A DNA stretch of 42,515 nt from an uncultured Clostridia bacterium. GTDB taxonomy: Bacteria > Bacillota > Clostridia > Lachnospirales > Anaerotignaceae. Positions 40,969 through 42,515 of the stretch are shown here, piece after piece. Positions within the stretch are counted from its first letter, which is position 1; the number at the start of each line of letters is the position of its first letter. The stretch lies in contig CALFPN010000040.1 in the NCBI GenBank assembly GCA_937919015.1, positions 1 to 42,515 on the forward strand. Reading direction: 5' to 3'. Both the position numbers and the translations under genes were made by a program. The notes under the pieces are model-generated. The model did not search any database. It was not told where the DNA came from and worked only from the letters and a program-made list of their open reading frames with translations.

Positions 40969-41769
40969 ATGGGAACTGCTTTAGAAAAGGAATGGAAAAG
41001 ACTTCTGGAAAAAGAAGAAAAAATGCTTTTTTCTGCAGAAAATAAAAGAGAAACGAAGCTGGACGGAAAAATCAAAGAAATGCGGGGCAAAATAGAAGAA
41101 AGGATTCCTGAAAAGCTGGAGGCAACGTTGGAAAGGGCTTTTTATAAGGCGTTTTTGCTGATTTTCGAAAAAGGAACAGGGATGATTGAAAAGACGTTTC
41201 AAGGAGAAGAACTGCAGTTGGAATTTCAAGTGAATGATTTTCGTGTAGACAAAAAGCCTACAAAACGTTCTTTGCGAAAATTGGAAGCAGCGGGAAAGAA
41301 AAGCAAATTGCTGAATTCTGCGGTGACAACGGCGGAAGGGATCGGATTGGGCGTTTTGGGCGTTGGAATTCCGGATATTCCTATTTTTTTGAGTATGCTT
41401 TTAAAAGGAATGTATGAGTTGGCGGCCAATTATGGTTATGATTATAACAGGAAGGAAGAACAGATCCTGATTTTGCGTATGATTGCGGCAGGGCTGGCAG
41501 ATGGTGCAGAGAAACGCGGGGCAGATAGATTGGTGGAAGAATGGCTGGGGCTTGCAGCAACGACAAAAGTCTTTTCTTTTGAAGAAGAAGTGAAACGTGC
41601 AGCGGAGGCTCTTTCTGATGCGATGCTGATGGCAAAGTTTATTCAGGGATTGCCTGTGATTGGCGCAGCCGGGGGAATCAGTAATCCGATTGTTTACCAG
41701 AAGGTATCTCAGTATGCTTCTCTGAAATACAAAAAAAGGTATCTGGCGGCAAAAAGACAGAGTGTATAA
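40969..41769 (+). CDS. EcsC-family protein
   Basis: 266 residues. The EcsC fold is shown by AAGKKSKLLNSAVTTAEG near 106-123, GLGVLGVGIPDIPIFLSMLLKGMYELAANYGYDY near 125-158 (given in part) and RMIAAGLADGA near 168, with FIQGLPVIGAAGGISNPIVYQKVSQYA near 223-249. The N-terminal 90 residues are charged and helical. Two glycine-rich weakly hydrophobic stretches, but no clear signal peptide. Named after B. subtilis EcsC; the function is unknown. Ribosome site is weak (AGAAGACGG), and a TATAAT at 40934-40939 has no -35 partner. Its stop codon overlaps the -35 of the next gene's promoter. Confidence 0.85.
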   Translation: MGTALEKEWKRLLEKEEKMLFSAENKRETKLDGKIKEMRGKIEERIPEKLEATLERAFYKAFLLIFEKGTGMIEKTFQGEELQLEFQVNDFRVDKKPTKRSLRKLEAAGKKSKLLNSAVTTAEGIGLGVLGVGIPDIPIFLSMLLKGMYELAANYGYDYNRKEEQILILRMIAAGLADGAEKRGADRLVEEWLGLAATTKVFSFEEEVKRAAEALSDAMLMAKFIQGLPVIGAAGGISNPIVYQKVSQYASLKYKKRYLAAKRQSV

Positions 41770-41793
41770 AAGAAAAATAGATGAGCCATACTA
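41764..41793 (+). promoter_or_regulatory. Forespore (sigma-G/sigma-F-type) promoter candidate
   Basis: GTATA (41764-41768), 18-nt spacer, CATACTA (41787-41793). The -10 equals the sigma-G/F consensus CATACTA and the -35 fits the sigma-G pattern GHATR. It lies 52 bp before the small spore-protein candidate; TTGACA/TATAAT-type boxes are absent here. Confidence 0.6.
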
Positions 41794-41844
41794 TGACTGC
41801 GAGAGGTACTCGCCGACAATGAAGAAAATTGGGAGGTCATAGAC

Positions 41845-42012
41845 ATGGACAAAAACGCAAACAAAAACACAAACAAGAATACGGAAAAGAATATGGACAA
41901 AAACACAAACAAAAACATGAACAGAACTGAATTTGCTCAGGAATACAGTCTGGATACCGGCAAAACAAACAAAACAAATAAAAATAACAACAAGACAAAC
42001 AAATGTAACTAA
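41845..42012 (+). CDS. Gamma-type small acid-soluble spore protein candidate (55 aa)
   Basis: Short gene with a strong ribosome site, GGGAGG 8 nt before ATG. The peptide is Asn/Lys/Thr-rich with a DKN-TNKN repeat in the first half (MDKNANKNTNKNTEKN, then MDKNTNKNMN), then RTEFAQEYSLDTGK, and again an Asn/Lys/Thr tail ending CN. The TEFAQE segment matches the TEFASE site in gamma-type SASP (SspE) that the germination protease GPR cuts, and the low-complexity Asn-rich make-up is typical of those amino acid storage proteins. The sigma-G-type promoter and its own terminator support this. It is basic more than acidic, unlike most SASP, and has only one such motif. Alternative: an unrelated low-complexity peptide. 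Confidence 0.6.
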   Translation: MDKNANKNTNKNTEKNMDKNTNKNMNRTEFAQEYSLDTGKTNKTNKNNNKTNKCN

Positions 42013-42022
42013 TTAAAACAGG

Positions 42023-42057
42023 GCGGTCTTTCCGGGGAGGAAAGACCGCTTTTTTTA
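42023..42057 (+). terminator. Terminator of the spore-protein candidate
   Basis: GCGGTCTTTCC / GGAAAGACCGC (11 bp, loop GGGGA), then TTTTTTT. Insulates the rRNA promoters. Confidence 0.95.
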
Positions 42058-42104
42058 TATAATAAGGAAGAGAAAAAAGAATCGAAAAAAGATGAAAAAA
42101 GGTG

Positions 42105-42132
42105 TTGACATTTTCTGTTAGACGTGTATAAT
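42105..42132 (+). promoter_or_regulatory. rRNA operon promoter P1
   Basis: TTGACA (42105-42110), 16-nt spacer, TATAAT (42127-42132): full consensus boxes. A CTGCCA/TGGCAG hairpin follows near 42145. Confidence 0.85.
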
Positions 42133-42213
42133 AAATAACTGTCGCTGCCACTTGGCAGATCAAAAACGCGGAATATCAGAAAAGTCTGAAGAAAATGTTT
42201 TAAAAGAAAAACA

Positions 42214-42242
42214 TTGACAATTGAGATTGAGAATGATATACT
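42214..42242 (+). promoter_or_regulatory. rRNA operon promoter P2
   Basis: TTGACA (42214-42219), 17-nt spacer ending in TGA, TATACT (42237-42242), extended -10. Confidence 0.85.
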
Positions 42243-42299
42243 GATTCTCGCTGACAAGAGCAGTAACGAAATGAAACCGAAAAGTACTTAAAAAAGTAC

Positions 42300-42328
42300 T
42301 TGACAGTAAAACGAAGATTTGCTAAAAT
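42300..42328 (+). promoter_or_regulatory. rRNA operon promoter P3
   Basis: TTGACA (42300-42305), 17-nt spacer, TAAAAT (42323-42328). Two copies of AAGTACTT (42282-42289, 42294-42301) sit directly before and over the -35. Confidence 0.8.
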
Positions 42329-42501
42329 GATCTTCGCTGCTGAAAAAAGCAGATTGATCCTTGAAAACTGAACAATGGATATGAATAACACACAACCCAT
42401 AGTCAATTCAAGCAAACGGAAACGAATGCTAAATGACTTTTACCGGTTTAGCAAAACCGGACACAATTAGCCAGAAAATGATCTGGCCACGATTTAAACT
42501 T
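42329..42501 (+). other. rRNA leader with boxA-like antitermination site and processing stems
   Basis: The stretch from 42013 to the window end has no protein gene; apart from the terminator and P1-P3 it is the rRNA leader. CCTTGAAAACTGAAC at 42359-42373 is the boxA-like segment seen before Firmicute 16S genes. Further on CCGGTTT-AGC-AAAACCGG (about 42443-42462) and GCCAG/CTGGC (about 42469-42487) are hairpins of the kind used in 16S precursor processing. Confidence 0.7.
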
Positions 42502-42515
42502 TAATATAAGAGTTT
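42502..42515 (+). rRNA. 16S rRNA, first bases (cut by window end)
   Basis: The window ends in AAGAGTTT, the start of the universal 16S 5' sequence AGAGTTTGATC. Counting back from E. coli numbering puts the mature 5' end near 42502. The promoters, boxA-like site and hairpins upstream support an rRNA operon start. Confidence 0.75.

Noticed and set aside
1..42515. CRISPR, prophage, transposase, toxin-antitoxin, tRNA genes or riboswitches
   Set aside because: No regular spaced repeats, phage or transposase motifs, small toxin pairs, tRNA T-loop signatures or known riboswitch cores were found on reading both strands.

Overview
The window is a 42.5 kb chromosomal piece of a low-to-mid GC, Gram-positive, endospore-forming anaerobe-type Firmicute (class Clostridia, most like the Lachnospirales/Anaerotignum side; genus not resolvable by eye). 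Reasons: the gene order yicC-gmk-rpoZ-priA-def-fmt-rsmB-rlmN-stp-prkC-rsgA-rpe-thiN-(small ORF)-rpmB is the conserved Firmicute block known from Bacillus; there is a class III fructose-1,6-bisphosphatase, RqcH, MutS2 and FloA, Firmicute-style SOS boxes, strong AGGAGG ribosome sites, and a short gene resembling gamma-type small acid-soluble spore proteins behind a forespore-type promoter. Most of the window is housekeeping; I see no phage, transposase, CRISPR array, toxin-antitoxin or defence island.

Layout. 1-3.5 kb: the 3' part of recA runs convergently into an rqcH-azlC-azlD operon on the minus strand, with a shared bidirectional terminator. 3.7-18.6 kb: the conserved plus-strand block, split by terminators and promoters into yicC-gmk-rpoZ, priA, def-fmt-(YugP-type protease) and rsmB-rlmN-stp-prkC-rsgA-rpe-thiN. 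remA and coaBC, which lie in this block in Bacillus, are not here; where remA would be there is a 129-bp foldable element. 18.6-19.3 kb: a 52-aa membrane peptide at the position Bacillus uses for spoVM, a second foldable element sharing a 25-nt core (inverted) with the first, and rpmB on the minus strand. 19.5-21.4 kb: two tandem paralogous secreted proteins. 21.5-25.5 kb: RNase Z, TsaD, a very short PspA/IM30-like protein, a GNAT acetyltransferase and a membrane protein. 25.6-30.6 kb: fbp, a stand-alone FMN-binding glutamate synthase-type protein with an operator-like palindrome on its promoter, and a convergent HI0933/BaiN-type flavoprotein. 30.7-35.9 kb: mutS2, a response regulator and a histidine kinase, the last two separated by an inverted small membrane-protein gene. 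36.0-39.2 kb: nadE and lexA on the minus strand and a divergent YneA-like LysM gene, with SOS boxes between. 39.3-42.5 kb: nfeD-floA, an EcsC-family gene, the spore-protein candidate, and a triple-promoter leader that ends in the first bases of a 16S rRNA gene.

Working together: translation and ribosome maturation or rescue (def, fmt, rsmB, rlmN, rsgA, rpmB, tsaD, rqcH, rRNA) are concentrated here, with a PASTA kinase/phosphatase pair, an SOS module (recA, lexA, LysM cell-division inhibitor candidate) and envelope stress or membrane-domain proteins (NfeD, FloA, mini-PspA). The points most worth follow-up are the shared-core intergenic elements, the mini-PspA, the spore-protein candidate and the small peptide at the spoVM locus.
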